Of a stretch of DNA of 49,928 nt, positions 16,979-25,445 are shown piece after piece (position 1 is the first letter of the stretch; each line of letters opens with the position of its first letter). Source of the stretch: Candidatus Peregrinibacteria bacterium CG_4_10_14_0_2_um_filter_38_24. GTDB lineage: Bacteria; Patescibacteriota; Gracilibacteria; UBA1369; LOWO2-01-FULL-3. The position numbers were made by a program, and so were the translations under genes. The stretch is taken from contig PFOM01000016.1 in assembly GCA_002792535.1 (NCBI GenBank), positions 4,126 to 54,053 on the forward strand. The letters are read 5' to 3'. The notes under the pieces were generated by a model. The model had not been told where the DNA came from and searched no databases. It saw nothing but the letters and a program-made list of their open reading frames with translations.

Positions 16979-16989
16979 GTAAATCATGT

Positions 16990-17016
16990 GGAGGGGATTT
17001 CTACAGAGTCCCCTCC
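16990..17016. terminator. hairpin between dockerin and cohesin genes
   Basis: GGAGGGGA and TCCCCTCC form an 8-bp GC-rich stem around an 11-nt loop, 12 bp after the dockerin gene stop. The downstream T-tract is poor (TTTGAGAAAATTTTA), so it may attenuate rather than fully terminate. Confidence 0.55.
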
Positions 17017-17050
17017 TTTGAGAAAATTTTATAATTTTATGTTTTAAAAA

Positions 17051-17902
17051 ATGAAAAGAATTAAAAATTTGGCTGTTCTCTTTGTCGTTATTTTTGCAAT
17101 TTTTTCTTGGATGAGGAAAGAGGCCGACTTCGTCGGCGTGGCAGATGTACTTGATGATACTTTGGTGGAAGTTTCGGGCGAAGATTTCACTTTTGGTGAA
17201 AGTGACGGGAGTAGTCTTGATGAAAATTCCGATGCGAAGAATGGCAGGATTTTTATTGAGAAAAATTTTATGGATGACAATTTGCTGAAAATCTCGGTAT
17301 ACGCAGAGGAGGTTCTTTTGCCTGTGATAGGCGTTTCTTTCCATTTGAAATACGAACCTGCGAAAATTTCTTTTGTGCGACATGAGGCTGGAGATTTTTT
17401 GGAAACCGGCGGAAAACCTTTTTATCTTGTTAAAGATTCCCCGGAAAAAAATAAAATTTATTTTGGAGCAACTTTGAAAAAAGGTGACGCATTTCCAACT
17501 CAAGGAGGAAAAATCGTGGATTTTTATTTTAAGATTTTAGATTATGCGACGACTGAAAAATCCGATACGAATGCCCAAATCGGTCAGTCCGGCAATAACG
17601 TAGCGGGCAAAGAAAATTCGAAAATTCTTTTCTCTTTCTCAAACGGGAATGTTTCCACGATGGACAATGGCGCAGAAAAAATGAAAAACATAAATTTTGA
17701 AAATTCAGAAATAGATTTACTCGAGAAAGATGGCTTGTCGCAGAGTATTGCGAGCGTTTTTAGAAATTTTGATTTTTTAAAAAATAAATTTTTCCTTGGT
17801 ATTTTACTTGGAATAGCAATATTTGGAGGACTGAGTTTAGCCCTTTTCCTTGCCTTTAAGCATGGAAAGAAAAGAGCGGAGAGTTCTGTCAATTTCAAAT
17901 AG
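17051..17902 (+). CDS. membrane-anchored cohesin-domain-like protein
   Basis: A 283-residue protein. A short N-terminal hydrophobic segment (about 7-20) acts as signal or anchor. One cohesin-like domain (about 70-205) carries LLKISVYAEEVLLPVIGVSF followed by HLKYEPAKISFVRHEAGDFL, and later GGKIVDFYFKI, a strand pattern matching the cohesin fold. A C-terminal transmembrane helix (about 247-271) is followed by a basic tail, KHGKKR, so the C-terminus stays inside. This topology displays the cohesin on the cell surface. It sits 72 bp after the dockerin protein gene on the same strand. No sortase motif or SLH domain is present. Confidence 0.75.
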   Translation: MKRIKNLAVLFVVIFAIFSWMRKEADFVGVADVLDDTLVEVSGEDFTFGESDGSSLDENSDAKNGRIFIEKNFMDDNLLKISVYAEEVLLPVIGVSFHLKYEPAKISFVRHEAGDFLETGGKPFYLVKDSPEKNKIYFGATLKKGDAFPTQGGKIVDFYFKILDYATTEKSDTNAQIGQSGNNVAGKENSKILFSFSNGNVSTMDNGAEKMKNINFENSEIDLLEKDGLSQSIASVFRNFDFLKNKFFLGILLGIAIFGGLSLALFLAFKHGKKRAESSVNFK

Positions 17903-17941
17903 CATAATAGATTTTGTGTTTGGCTTGGAATCCATTATATT

Positions 17942-17969
17942 TTGAGTAGTCAAAATATTGATTACTCAA
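17942..17969 (+). promoter_or_regulatory. inverted repeat, probable operator of the HTH gene
   Basis: TTGAGTA (17942-17948) and TACTCAA (17963-17969) are perfect inverted repeats 14 bp apart, seven bases before the HTH gene start and after a TATATT box (17936-17941). An autoregulatory operator is the simplest reading. Confidence 0.5.
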
Positions 17970-17976
17970 CAATCCT

Positions 17977-18456
17977 ATGGAAAAAGAATTTATAAGCATA
18001 CAAACTGCGGCTGATTTATCTCTAAAATCTATTCAAACAATCAGACGTGCAATTAAGTCTAAGAACCTTAGAGTTAAAAGACAAAAAACTCCTCAAGGTT
18101 TTAATTATATGATCGAGAAAAGTTCTCTATACGAGTTTTACAAAATAAAAACTACCGCAGAGGCAAGCGCTAAAACCGAAACTCCTTCGTCTGAGATAAA
18201 AGGAACGACTCGTAAGAAAGTTAAATCATTTATAAAGTTTGCCGAGACTGAAGAAAGTGAAGATACAATGTATATTTCCGCAAATGATTTCAGAAGTTTT
18301 TCTCAGACAATGGAAAAGCTTTTGGGTCAGCACTCTGATGAAAGACAAAATTTCTTGAGATTGGTTACTTCTCTTCAAGAAAAAATTATTGTTCTTGAAA
18401 ATCAGCTAAATTTGCTCCAAGCTCCAAAAAAGAGCTGGTATCAGATTTGGAAATAG
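17977..18456 (+). CDS. excisionase/MerR-like HTH protein with C-terminal coiled coil
   Basis: A 159-residue protein. The first 55 residues (FISIQTAADLSLKSIQTIRRAIKSK...FNYMIEKSSLYEF) read as a helix-turn-helix of the excisionase/MerR (HTH_17) type. A basic, low-complexity linker follows (about 58-80). The C-terminus (about 100-150) is a heptad-rich helix, LLGQHSDERQNFLRLVTSL onward, likely a coiled coil for oligomerisation. It is a single gene with a palindrome directly before its start. It could be a nucleoid or plasmid-partition-like DNA binder rather than a classical regulator; no integrase lies next to it. Confidence 0.65.
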   Translation: MEKEFISIQTAADLSLKSIQTIRRAIKSKNLRVKRQKTPQGFNYMIEKSSLYEFYKIKTTAEASAKTETPSSEIKGTTRKKVKSFIKFAETEESEDTMYISANDFRSFSQTMEKLLGQHSDERQNFLRLVTSLQEKIIVLENQLNLLQAPKKSWYQIWK

Positions 18457-18506
18457 ATTTTAAAATCTGACACCACAAAAGGGTACATGTCCGCAACCTG
18501 TATTTG

Positions 18507-18534
18507 TTGAATTTTTTGCTGGCGAGAATAGAAT
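18507..18534 (+). promoter_or_regulatory. promoter of the gdhA-ppdK operon
   Basis: TTGAAT (18507-18512), a 16-bp spacer and TAGAAT (18529-18534) end 30 bp before the gdhA start codon. Confidence 0.5.
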
Positions 18535-18564
18535 TACGTTACAAATATCTTAACAAATTCACCC

Positions 18565-19800
18565 ATGTCTCTTTTTGAAAACACCCTTGCTCAAATCAAG
18601 AGGGCTTCTGATATCATGAGCCTAGATAAGGATATTGCGACAATTTTGTCGAATCCTATGCGAAAAGTCGAGGTTAATATTCCTGTAAGAATGGACGATG
18701 GAACTCTTAGAATTTTCACAGGTTTCAGAGTTCAACACAATAACGCATGCGGACCTTTCAAAGGAGGAATCAGATACCACCAACAAGTTGATTTCGGTGA
18801 AGTTATGGCTCTTTCTGTATGGATGACTATCAAATGTTCAGTCGTTGGAATTCCACTTGGAGGAGGAAAAGGTGGAATTATTGTTAATCCAAAAGAACTT
18901 TCAGAGGGGGAACTTGAGAGACTTACCAGACGATATATTAGGATGATTGCTCCCATTATTGGACCTACGACCGACGTTCCGGCTCCAGATGTGAATACAA
19001 CTCCAAAAATTATGTCATGGATAGCCGACGAATATTCAAAGTTTGTCGGACATGATGCAAAAGGTGTTGTCACAGGAAAACCTTTGGAAAATGGCGGAAG
19101 CAAGGGAAGAGACAAAGCGACTGCTATGGGAGGGACTTATGTTTTGAATGAATATGCTACTGAAAAAGGGCTAAATCCAGCTGAAACAAAAATCATTGTT
19201 CAAGGATTTGGAAATGCAGGAAGCATAATGATTGAACTTCTTACTGCCGCAGGATACAAACTTGTTGGAACTTCAGATTCACAAGGTGGAGTTTACTCTG
19301 CTGACGGACTTGATTTTGCCGCTTTAACAGCATGTAAAGCTGAAAAAGGAACTGTTCATGCATTTGAAGGAGGAAAGGCTATTACAAATGAAGAATTATT
19401 AGTGCAGGATTGCGATATTTTGATCCTTGCCGCTCTTGAAAATCAATTAACATCCGGAAATGCCGACCAAGTGAAAGCTACTCTTGTTCTTGAGCTTGCA
19501 AATGGCCCAACAATGCCGGAAGCTGATGAAATTTTATCTAAAAAAGGTATTCCTATTATCCCCGATATCCTTGCAAATGCAGGTGGTGTTACGGTTAGCT
19601 GGTTTGAAATGTTGCAGAATGCGGACAACAAATATTGGGAAACAGATGAGGTTAATGCAAAACTTAAAGATATCATGGTAAAGTCTTGGAATGATGTAAA
19701 AGGCAATAAAGAAAAATATAACTGTACCTTTAGGGAAGCCGCTTTCATCACCGCTATCGGACGTGTCGAAAAGGCAATTAAGGAAAATTGGAAAATTTAA
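18565..19800 (+). CDS. gdhA: glutamate dehydrogenase
   Basis: A 411-residue Glu/Leu/Phe/Val dehydrogenase family enzyme interconverting glutamate and 2-oxoglutarate plus ammonia with NAD(P). The N-terminal domain has GPFKGGIRYH (about 63-72) and the catalytic-lysine motif PLGGGKGGI (about 96-104). DVPAPDVNT (about 139-147) matches the substrate-proximal loop of true glutamate dehydrogenases. The nucleotide-binding fold has GFGNAG (about 215-220). Length matches the short bacterial/archaeal type. The gene is 12 bp upstream of ppdK, so the two are likely co-transcribed. Together they would link amino-acid carbon to pyruvate/PEP. Confidence 0.95.
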   Translation: MSLFENTLAQIKRASDIMSLDKDIATILSNPMRKVEVNIPVRMDDGTLRIFTGFRVQHNNACGPFKGGIRYHQQVDFGEVMALSVWMTIKCSVVGIPLGGGKGGIIVNPKELSEGELERLTRRYIRMIAPIIGPTTDVPAPDVNTTPKIMSWIADEYSKFVGHDAKGVVTGKPLENGGSKGRDKATAMGGTYVLNEYATEKGLNPAETKIIVQGFGNAGSIMIELLTAAGYKLVGTSDSQGGVYSADGLDFAALTACKAEKGTVHAFEGGKAITNEELLVQDCDILILAALENQLTSGNADQVKATLVLELANGPTMPEADEILSKKGIPIIPDILANAGGVTVSWFEMLQNADNKYWETDEVNAKLKDIMVKSWNDVKGNKEKYNCTFREAAFITAIGRVEKAIKENWKI

Positions 19801-19812
19801 TCAACACACAAT

Positions 19813-22473
19813 ATGATCATCCCAAGCTCTTCTATTGAAAAAGCGTCAGATATTCGTCGCGATGTTTTCTTGAGAAAATATATATATTCTTTTGACGAGG
19901 GAGATAAAAGCATGCGTGATTTGCTCGGAGGTAAGGGCTCAAACCTTGCCGAGATGACGGGCATAGGAATTCCCGTTCCCTTCGGATTTACAATCACTAC
20001 AGAAGTTTGTGAATATTTTGTTTCAAAAAAAGCTTACCCTGAAGAGTTCGCTGAACAGCTTGAAGAAAAATTAAATTTGCTTGAAATAAGAACTGGAAAA
20101 AAACTTGGAGACAGCAAAAATCCGTTGCTTGTTTCCGTTAGAAGCGGCGCGGCGGTTTCGATGCCTGGAATGATGGATACAATTTTGAATCTTGGGCTTA
20201 ATGATGAGACAATTGAGGGCGTGATTGCAAATACTGAGAATGCGCGATTTGCATATGATTGCTACAGAAGGTTCGTACAAATGTTTGGAAATGTTGTTTT
20301 AGGTGTTTCTCATGACCTTTTCGAGGAAGCTATTGAAAAGATAAAAGAAGAAAAAAATGTAAAACAGGATACTGACTTAACTGCAGATGATTTGAAGAAA
20401 TTGGTTTATGATTTCAAGGAAATTATCAGTAAAAATTCTGATGAAGAATTCCCGGAAAATCCGCTTGCTCAAATGAAACTTGCGATTGAGGCAGTATTCA
20501 ATTCTTGGGATAATGATCGTGCAAAAACTTATAGAAAAATTAATAATATTACAGGCCTTAAGGGAACAGCGGTAAATGTTCAGTCGATGGTTTTTGGAAA
20601 TATGGGTGACGATAGTGGCACAGGAGTCGCGTTTACGAGGAATCCTTCAACCGGAGCCAAGGAATTTTATGGTGAATTTTTGATGAATGCGCAGGGGGAA
20701 GATGTCGTTGCAGGAATCAGAACTCCAAGTAGAATTGAGGACTTGAAAGAGATAAATGAAGCCGCCTATAATCAGCTGATTGAGATTAAGGATAATTTGG
20801 AAAAACATTACAAAGATATGCAGGATATTGAGTTTACTATTGAACGTGGAAATCTATTTTTATTGCAGACAAGAAATGGAAAGAGAACTTCTCATGCGGC
20901 GATAAAAATTGCGGTTGATCTAGTTGCGGAAGGGCTTCTTTCAAAGGAAGAGGCTCTTTTGAAAGTCGATGCCGCCGCACTTAGCCAATTGCTTCATCCT
21001 CAAATAAAAAAATCTATTGAGAGAAATGTTATAGCAAAGGGTCTTCCGGCTTCTCCGGGAGCGGCATGCGGAAAAGTTGTATTTAGCGCCGATGATGCTT
21101 TCTCATGGGCAACGGAGAAAGACGAGAAAGTGATTCTTGTGCGAAAAGAAACGAGTCCTGAAGATATTCACGGAATGCATGTGGCTCAAGGAATTTTGAC
21201 TTCACGCGGGGGAATGACCAGCCACGCGGCAGTCGTCGCTAGAGGAATGGGGAAATGCTGTGTCGCGGGGTGCGCTGAAGTTATCGTAAATGCGTCTGCC
21301 AAGAAAATTATTATCGGAGATTTGGTTATTAATGAAGGAGATAGAATAACGCTTGATGGAGGCACCGGTGAGGTTATTTTAGGCAGTGTGGAACTCGAAG
21401 AACCAAAGATGTCCGAAGATTTCAAAACTATCATGGACTGGGCAGATAAAGTAAGGATTATGAAAGTTCGCACGAATGCTGACACTCCAAAAGATTGCCA
21501 AGTTGCTATCGATTTTGGAGCTGAAGGAATCGGCCTTTGCCGAACTGAACATATGTTTTTTGATGAAGAAAGAATTCCAATGGTTCGAAAAATGATTTTG
21601 TCTAAAGACGATGAAACTCGTGGAAAACAATTAAAAAAACTTAAAGAATTTCAGAAAGGTGATTTCGTGGAAATCTTCAAAGTGATGGAAGGCAAGCCAA
21701 TGACTATACGTTTGCTTGATCCACCTCTTCACGAATTTTTACCGGAAAAAGAGGAGGATATTCGCAAGTTGGCTGAAGATTTGGATACAACTTTTGAGGA
21801 CTTGAAAATGACTATTTCAAATCTACATGAAATAAATCCAATGCTTGGACATCGCGGATGCAGACTTGGAATAACTTTTCCTGACATCTATAGAATGCAG
21901 GCACAAGCCATTTCTGAGGCGGCGATTGAAGTTTCTGCCGGTGGCACAGAGGTAAATGTAGAGTTTGAAATTCCGCTTGTCGGGTTTGATACTGAATTGA
22001 AAAATTTGAAAAAATTAGTTGAAGAAACTATTTTATCTTATGGAGATAGCGTAAATTTCAATTATAAAATCGGGACAATGATCGAGGTTCCACGCGCTTG
22101 TTTGACAGCAAATGAATTGGCAAAGGAAGCGGACTTTTTCTCATTCGGAACAAATGATCTTACTCAAATGACACTTGGTTTTTCACGCGATGATTCCGGT
22201 AAATTTTTGAATGCATATCTTGAAAAAGGAATTTTCGAAAGAGATCCAACTGAGACTATCGATCAAGCCGGAGTTGGCCAGCTTATGCGTATTTGTATCG
22301 AACTTGCCAGAAAAGAAAAACCGAATTTTGAAATAGGAATCTGCGGAGAACACGGAGGTGATCCACAGTCCGTGGAATTCTGCCATAAAATAGGACTGGA
22401 TTATGTAAGTTGCAGTCCTTATAGAGTTCCTGTTGCAAGGCTTGCGGCGGCGCAGGCGGTGTTGAAGATATAA
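19813..22473 (+). CDS. ppdK: pyruvate, phosphate dikinase
   Basis: An 886-residue enzyme for the reversible conversion of pyruvate, ATP and Pi to PEP, AMP and PPi. The N-terminal ATP-grasp domain includes GGKGSNLAEM and SVRSGAAVSMPGMMDT. The phosphohistidine swivel domain carries GGMTSHAAVVARGMGK (His near residue 471). The C-terminal PEP/pyruvate TIM barrel holds RTEHMFF, GFSRDD and the catalytic cysteine in ICGEHGGDP (near 843). All key motifs are intact and length is normal. It lies in an operon with glutamate dehydrogenase. In fermentative small-genome bacteria the enzyme often runs toward pyruvate and ATP; direction here is not shown by sequence. Confidence 0.97.
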   Translation: MIIPSSSIEKASDIRRDVFLRKYIYSFDEGDKSMRDLLGGKGSNLAEMTGIGIPVPFGFTITTEVCEYFVSKKAYPEEFAEQLEEKLNLLEIRTGKKLGDSKNPLLVSVRSGAAVSMPGMMDTILNLGLNDETIEGVIANTENARFAYDCYRRFVQMFGNVVLGVSHDLFEEAIEKIKEEKNVKQDTDLTADDLKKLVYDFKEIISKNSDEEFPENPLAQMKLAIEAVFNSWDNDRAKTYRKINNITGLKGTAVNVQSMVFGNMGDDSGTGVAFTRNPSTGAKEFYGEFLMNAQGEDVVAGIRTPSRIEDLKEINEAAYNQLIEIKDNLEKHYKDMQDIEFTIERGNLFLLQTRNGKRTSHAAIKIAVDLVAEGLLSKEEALLKVDAAALSQLLHPQIKKSIERNVIAKGLPASPGAACGKVVFSADDAFSWATEKDEKVILVRKETSPEDIHGMHVAQGILTSRGGMTSHAAVVARGMGKCCVAGCAEVIVNASAKKIIIGDLVINEGDRITLDGGTGEVILGSVELEEPKMSEDFKTIMDWADKVRIMKVRTNADTPKDCQVAIDFGAEGIGLCRTEHMFFDEERIPMVRKMILSKDDETRGKQLKKLKEFQKGDFVEIFKVMEGKPMTIRLLDPPLHEFLPEKEEDIRKLAEDLDTTFEDLKMTISNLHEINPMLGHRGCRLGITFPDIYRMQAQAISEAAIEVSAGGTEVNVEFEIPLVGFDTELKNLKKLVEETILSYGDSVNFNYKIGTMIEVPRACLTANELAKEADFFSFGTNDLTQMTLGFSRDDSGKFLNAYLEKGIFERDPTETIDQAGVGQLMRICIELARKEKPNFEIGICGEHGGDPQSVEFCHKIGLDYVSCSPYRVPVARLAAAQAVLKI

Positions 22474-22510
22474 TGAAAAAGGGAAGATATGTCCACTCTC
22501 AATAGATTGT

Positions 22511-22527
22511 GCAAATCTCGCTACTTA
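22511..22527. repeat. 17-bp dispersed intergenic repeat, copy 1
   Basis: The 17-mer GCAAATCTCGCTACTTA covers the NAD kinase stop codon and its 3' flank. An identical copy lies at 46185-46201 directly after tRNA-Ser. In both places it is immediately downstream of a minus-strand gene. Confidence 0.6.
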
Positions 22528-23415
22528 TTCTCCCCAACTTAGCTTATCGCGAAGTTGTTTGTAATAACGATTTCTTGTGCGAGCGAGGTATAGGTATCTG
22601 CGGCTTCTTCGACATGTAATTTTATCACCATATTCAAGTCTGATCATTTCCTGTCCGTCGAGGGTAAGACCGATTGTGGTGGATTCTTCACGTCTGCGTG
22701 TCTCCACTATTAGCGTGAGTTGTCGTGAATCCGGTACGATAATCGGACGCATTGAAAGTGAACTTGGGCAGATAGGAGTGATTGTAATTCCTTGAATACT
22801 TGGATGTACGATAGGGCCTCCAGCTGAAAGTGAATGTGCTGTTGAACCCGTTGGGGTTGCGACTATTACTCCGTCGGCATTGAAAGTCACCAATTTTCTG
22901 CTGTTGATTTCGAGTTCAAGTCTTATTAATCTCGCAAAAGCTCCTTGGTTTATTACCGCATCATTTAGCGCTAAAAACGTTTCGAGCTTTGCGTTGTTTC
23001 TGTATACGGTAACGCGCAAAAGTGCACGTTTGTCTACCGTGTAGTGACCTGCGAAAATTTTGTCTAAAGTTTCGTATAAATTGGAAGGAATAGCTTCGCT
23101 CAAAAATCCCACCGTACCAAGGTTTACACTCAAAACAAGGGTTTTCTTTCTTTGTATGTTTCTTGCCGTTTTAAGGAGTGTTCCGTCGCCTCCAAGCGCT
23201 ATCACAAGGTCAACTTTACCCATGAGCTCTTCTTTCGTATATCCCATTTTTGACCCTTTGATGTAGGCGAATGAATTTCTGTCGAAATATAAATCTTTGT
23301 GTTTGTCTTTCAAATATTTCGCGAGCTCAACTATCAATTTTTTGTAGTGAGCATTGTCGCGTTTCGTGATAATCCCTATTTTGTGAATCTGTTTTTTGAA
23401 CTTTGGTTCTAACAT
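22525..23415 (-). CDS. nadK: NAD kinase
   Basis: A 296-residue ATP-NAD kinase making NADP from NAD. Conserved elements are present: GGDGTL at residues 75-80 (catalytic Asp), NADG at 179-182 and PTGSTAHSLSAGGPIVHP at about 188-205. The C-terminal beta-rich region is complete. The start ATG at 23415 lacks a Shine-Dalgarno sequence, as do other genes here. It is convergent with ppdK and 29 bp downstream of the glycosyltransferase gene on the same strand, so it may be the distal gene of that unit. Confidence 0.95.
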   Translation of the reverse strand: MLEPKFKKQIHKIGIITKRDNAHYKKLIVELAKYLKDKHKDLYFDRNSFAYIKGSKMGYTKEELMGKVDLVIALGGDGTLLKTARNIQRKKTLVLSVNLGTVGFLSEAIPSNLYETLDKIFAGHYTVDKRALLRVTVYRNNAKLETFLALNDAVINQGAFARLIRLELEINSRKLVTFNADGVIVATPTGSTAHSLSAGGPIVHPSIQGITITPICPSSLSMRPIIVPDSRQLTLIVETRRREESTTIGLTLDGQEMIRLEYGDKITCRRSRRYLYLARTRNRYYKQLRDKLSWGE

Positions 23416-23444
23416 GTAGAGAATTTACTTGTAAGTATATTATC

Positions 23445-24551
23445 TCATCTTTTAGGCATTTTGTGAAGGATTTCGTAAAATTTGTCTGCCGAGGATTCCC
23501 ATGAAAACTTAGCGGATTGATTTAAACCTTTTTCTTTTAATGTGGTTTTTAGAGCTTCGTCCATAATTATTTTGACCATTGCTTCGGCTATTTGTGATGG
23601 ACTTTCCGGGTCTACCAAAAGTGCACTGTCACCAACGACTTCCGGCAAAGACGAAGTGCATGAAGAGATCACGGGACAATGTGATTTCATGGCTTCCAGA
23701 GGCGGTATTCCAAATCCCTCATAGAAAGATGGGAAGACTAAAGCTTCTGCCAAATTGTACAAATTCACTAAACTTTTTTCAGATAAATATCCCAAAATGT
23801 GTACAGATTTTTGTAAATAATTTTTTCTTATTTCCTCGTAAACCGGCTCAAATTTCCATCCGTTTTTTCCCACTATTATCAGGTAATAATCCGGAAAACG
23901 ATCTTTTATTAGAGCAAAAGCTTTTATCAAATTTACGTAGTTTTTTCGTGGTTCTATAGTCCCAACCGCTAAAAAAAACTTTTCGGGAAGATTTGTTTTT
24001 TTTGCAAATTCTTTGAGAATTTCTTCTCCGACTTTTCCATATTCCTCCCCTGCCGCGCAAGTAATAACCTCTATTTTTCCCTCATCTGTTCCGAATTTTT
24101 CAATGACATCTTTTTTTGTATTTTTTGAAACGGTGATTACTTTATATGCTTTTTTAAGTGCGGTTTTTAGTAATAATTTTTCTATGAATACCGCTTTTTT
24201 GTTGTGAGTTTTTTGGAAGAGGAAAGCCACTAAATCGTGTACGACGATTATGCTTTTGATTCTTTTTGGAAGGAGAATCGGGACTATAAAGCTTGTCGGA
24301 GAGATAAATGCATTTGTTTTTTCTTTGTATGCGTCTACCACCGTGTTTATATGCCAAAGTATTCCGTTGCCTCTTATTCTTTTTTGTTTTGCGTTTTTAA
24401 ATTCTTCAAAGCCTGCTACAAAATCCGAACAATATAAAATATATTCATTTTTGCGATCAATCTTCAGCAGGTTTCTTACTATATTAAAAGTAAACCATCC
24501 TTTCCCCGCTTTCTCTCCTGCCGCCGACCTAATGTCTATTGCAATTTTCAT
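23445..24551 (-). CDS. glycosyltransferase family 4
   Basis: A 368-residue GT-B glycosyltransferase of the GT4 type. The N-terminal acceptor domain begins KIAIDIRSAAGEKAGKG. The C-terminal nucleotide-sugar domain starts at FFLAVGTIEPRKNYVNLIKA (about 193-212). The donor-binding E-x7-E block reads PSFYEGFGIPPLEAMKSHCPVI, followed by SSLPEVVGDSALLVDPE. It would add a hexose from a nucleotide sugar to an envelope glycan; the substrate is unknown. It is one of only two complete genes here ending in TGA. Confidence 0.9.
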   Translation of the reverse strand: MKIAIDIRSAAGEKAGKGWFTFNIVRNLLKIDRKNEYILYCSDFVAGFEEFKNAKQKRIRGNGILWHINTVVDAYKEKTNAFISPTSFIVPILLPKRIKSIIVVHDLVAFLFQKTHNKKAVFIEKLLLKTALKKAYKVITVSKNTKKDVIEKFGTDEGKIEVITCAAGEEYGKVGEEILKEFAKKTNLPEKFFLAVGTIEPRKNYVNLIKAFALIKDRFPDYYLIIVGKNGWKFEPVYEEIRKNYLQKSVHILGYLSEKSLVNLYNLAEALVFPSFYEGFGIPPLEAMKSHCPVISSCTSSLPEVVGDSALLVDPESPSQIAEAMVKIIMDEALKTTLKEKGLNQSAKFSWESSADKFYEILHKMPKR

Positions 24552-24597
24552 GTTTTCAGTATATTACAATTCTGTAAGAAACTTAAACTATATATCT

Positions 24598-25212
24598 ATG
24601 CCTGATTCATTACAATACAAATTTAGGCAGTTACCTTTTTACAAGAAATTGGCTTTGGCCGGCGGAATTCTGACCGTTATCGGAGCTTTTTTGCCATGGT
24701 ATCAGGATATCGATAAATTCAAGACGGGAGACATGTTTTTGGGAATTACGGGACCGATGTACCTTGCCGGGCTGATTGTCGCTATTTCAGGTGCGGCATG
24801 TGCTTTGACTGCCGGAGTAAAACTTTTCAAGAGATCTGAGCCAAAATTGCCACTTTCAGAACTTCAGATTTACATTGCGGCAAGCGGACTTTCTATACTT
24901 ATGCTTGTACTTGCATTGAGCGTTTATTTCCATCCAAAATTTGGAATAAATCTTACTGAAAAAAATACCGGGATTGGTGTGATTTTTTCTTTTATTGGTA
25001 CCGGACTTACTATTTTTGGTGTGATTGCAGGAGTAAAAAAGAAAGAAGTGGATTTCGACACTGAGGGCGAGATTAAGCCTTTAATCGACATTGACGATAG
25101 GGTTTCCGGAGGTGTTTCCGGAGGTGTTTACAGTGATATTCCGGATGACAATGAGCCAAAAATAAACTATATTGAGGAAGATGAAGCTGTTCAAAAAACT
25201 ATAGATTTATAA
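24598..25212 (+). CDS. membrane protein with acidic C-terminal tail, unknown function
   Basis: A 204-residue protein. Four transmembrane segments can be seen (about 17-33, 46-68, 85-106 and 122-142), followed by a roughly 60-residue acidic cytoplasmic tail rich in Asp/Glu and Gly (VSGGVSGGVYSDIPDDNE). The first loop has FLPWYQDIDKF. The start at 24598 was chosen because the first membrane segment begins shortly after and the earlier in-frame region lies antisense to the glycosyltransferase gene. It is followed after 10 bp by a zinc-ribbon gene, probably co-transcribed. I do not recognise the family. Confidence 0.65.
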   Translation: MPDSLQYKFRQLPFYKKLALAGGILTVIGAFLPWYQDIDKFKTGDMFLGITGPMYLAGLIVAISGAACALTAGVKLFKRSEPKLPLSELQIYIAASGLSILMLVLALSVYFHPKFGINLTEKNTGIGVIFSFIGTGLTIFGVIAGVKKKEVDFDTEGEIKPLIDIDDRVSGGVSGGVYSDIPDDNEPKINYIEEDEAVQKTIDL

Positions 25213-25222
25213 TTTATTTTTC

Positions 25223-25438
25223 ATGACTGAAGAAAATTTACAAGATTGCGACATTATTTTTTACTGCAAGGATTGCGAAGAAGTTGTTGAAACAAACAGA
25301 GTCGGTAGAAAATATGTTTATACCTGCAAGAAATGCGGGACTAAAAATGTGGCTTTCGGAACGAAAAAAAGCATCTCTTCTTTTTTCAGGCTCGATGAGC
25401 CAAAACCGGGAGAAAAAAAAGTTGTTGTTCCAAAATAA
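25223..25438 (+). CDS. small zinc-ribbon protein
   Basis: A 71-residue protein with two CxxC knuckles (FYCKDCEEVV at about 14-23 and YTCKKCGTKN at about 33-42), the arrangement of a zinc ribbon. The C-terminus is basic and Lys-rich. It lies 10 bp downstream of a four-helix membrane protein with an acidic tail, so an interaction is possible but unsupported. Its role is unknown; related ribbons occur in nucleic-acid-binding and chaperone-associated proteins. Confidence 0.65.
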   Translation: MTEENLQDCDIIFYCKDCEEVVETNRVGRKYVYTCKKCGTKNVAFGTKKSISSFFRLDEPKPGEKKVVVPK

Positions 25439-25445
25439 TTTTATA

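Noticed and set aside
24250-24597. N-terminal extension of the membrane protein at 24598
   Set aside because: The extension is antisense to the GT4 gene and crosses the divergent promoter region. The plausible start with a following membrane segment is at 24598.
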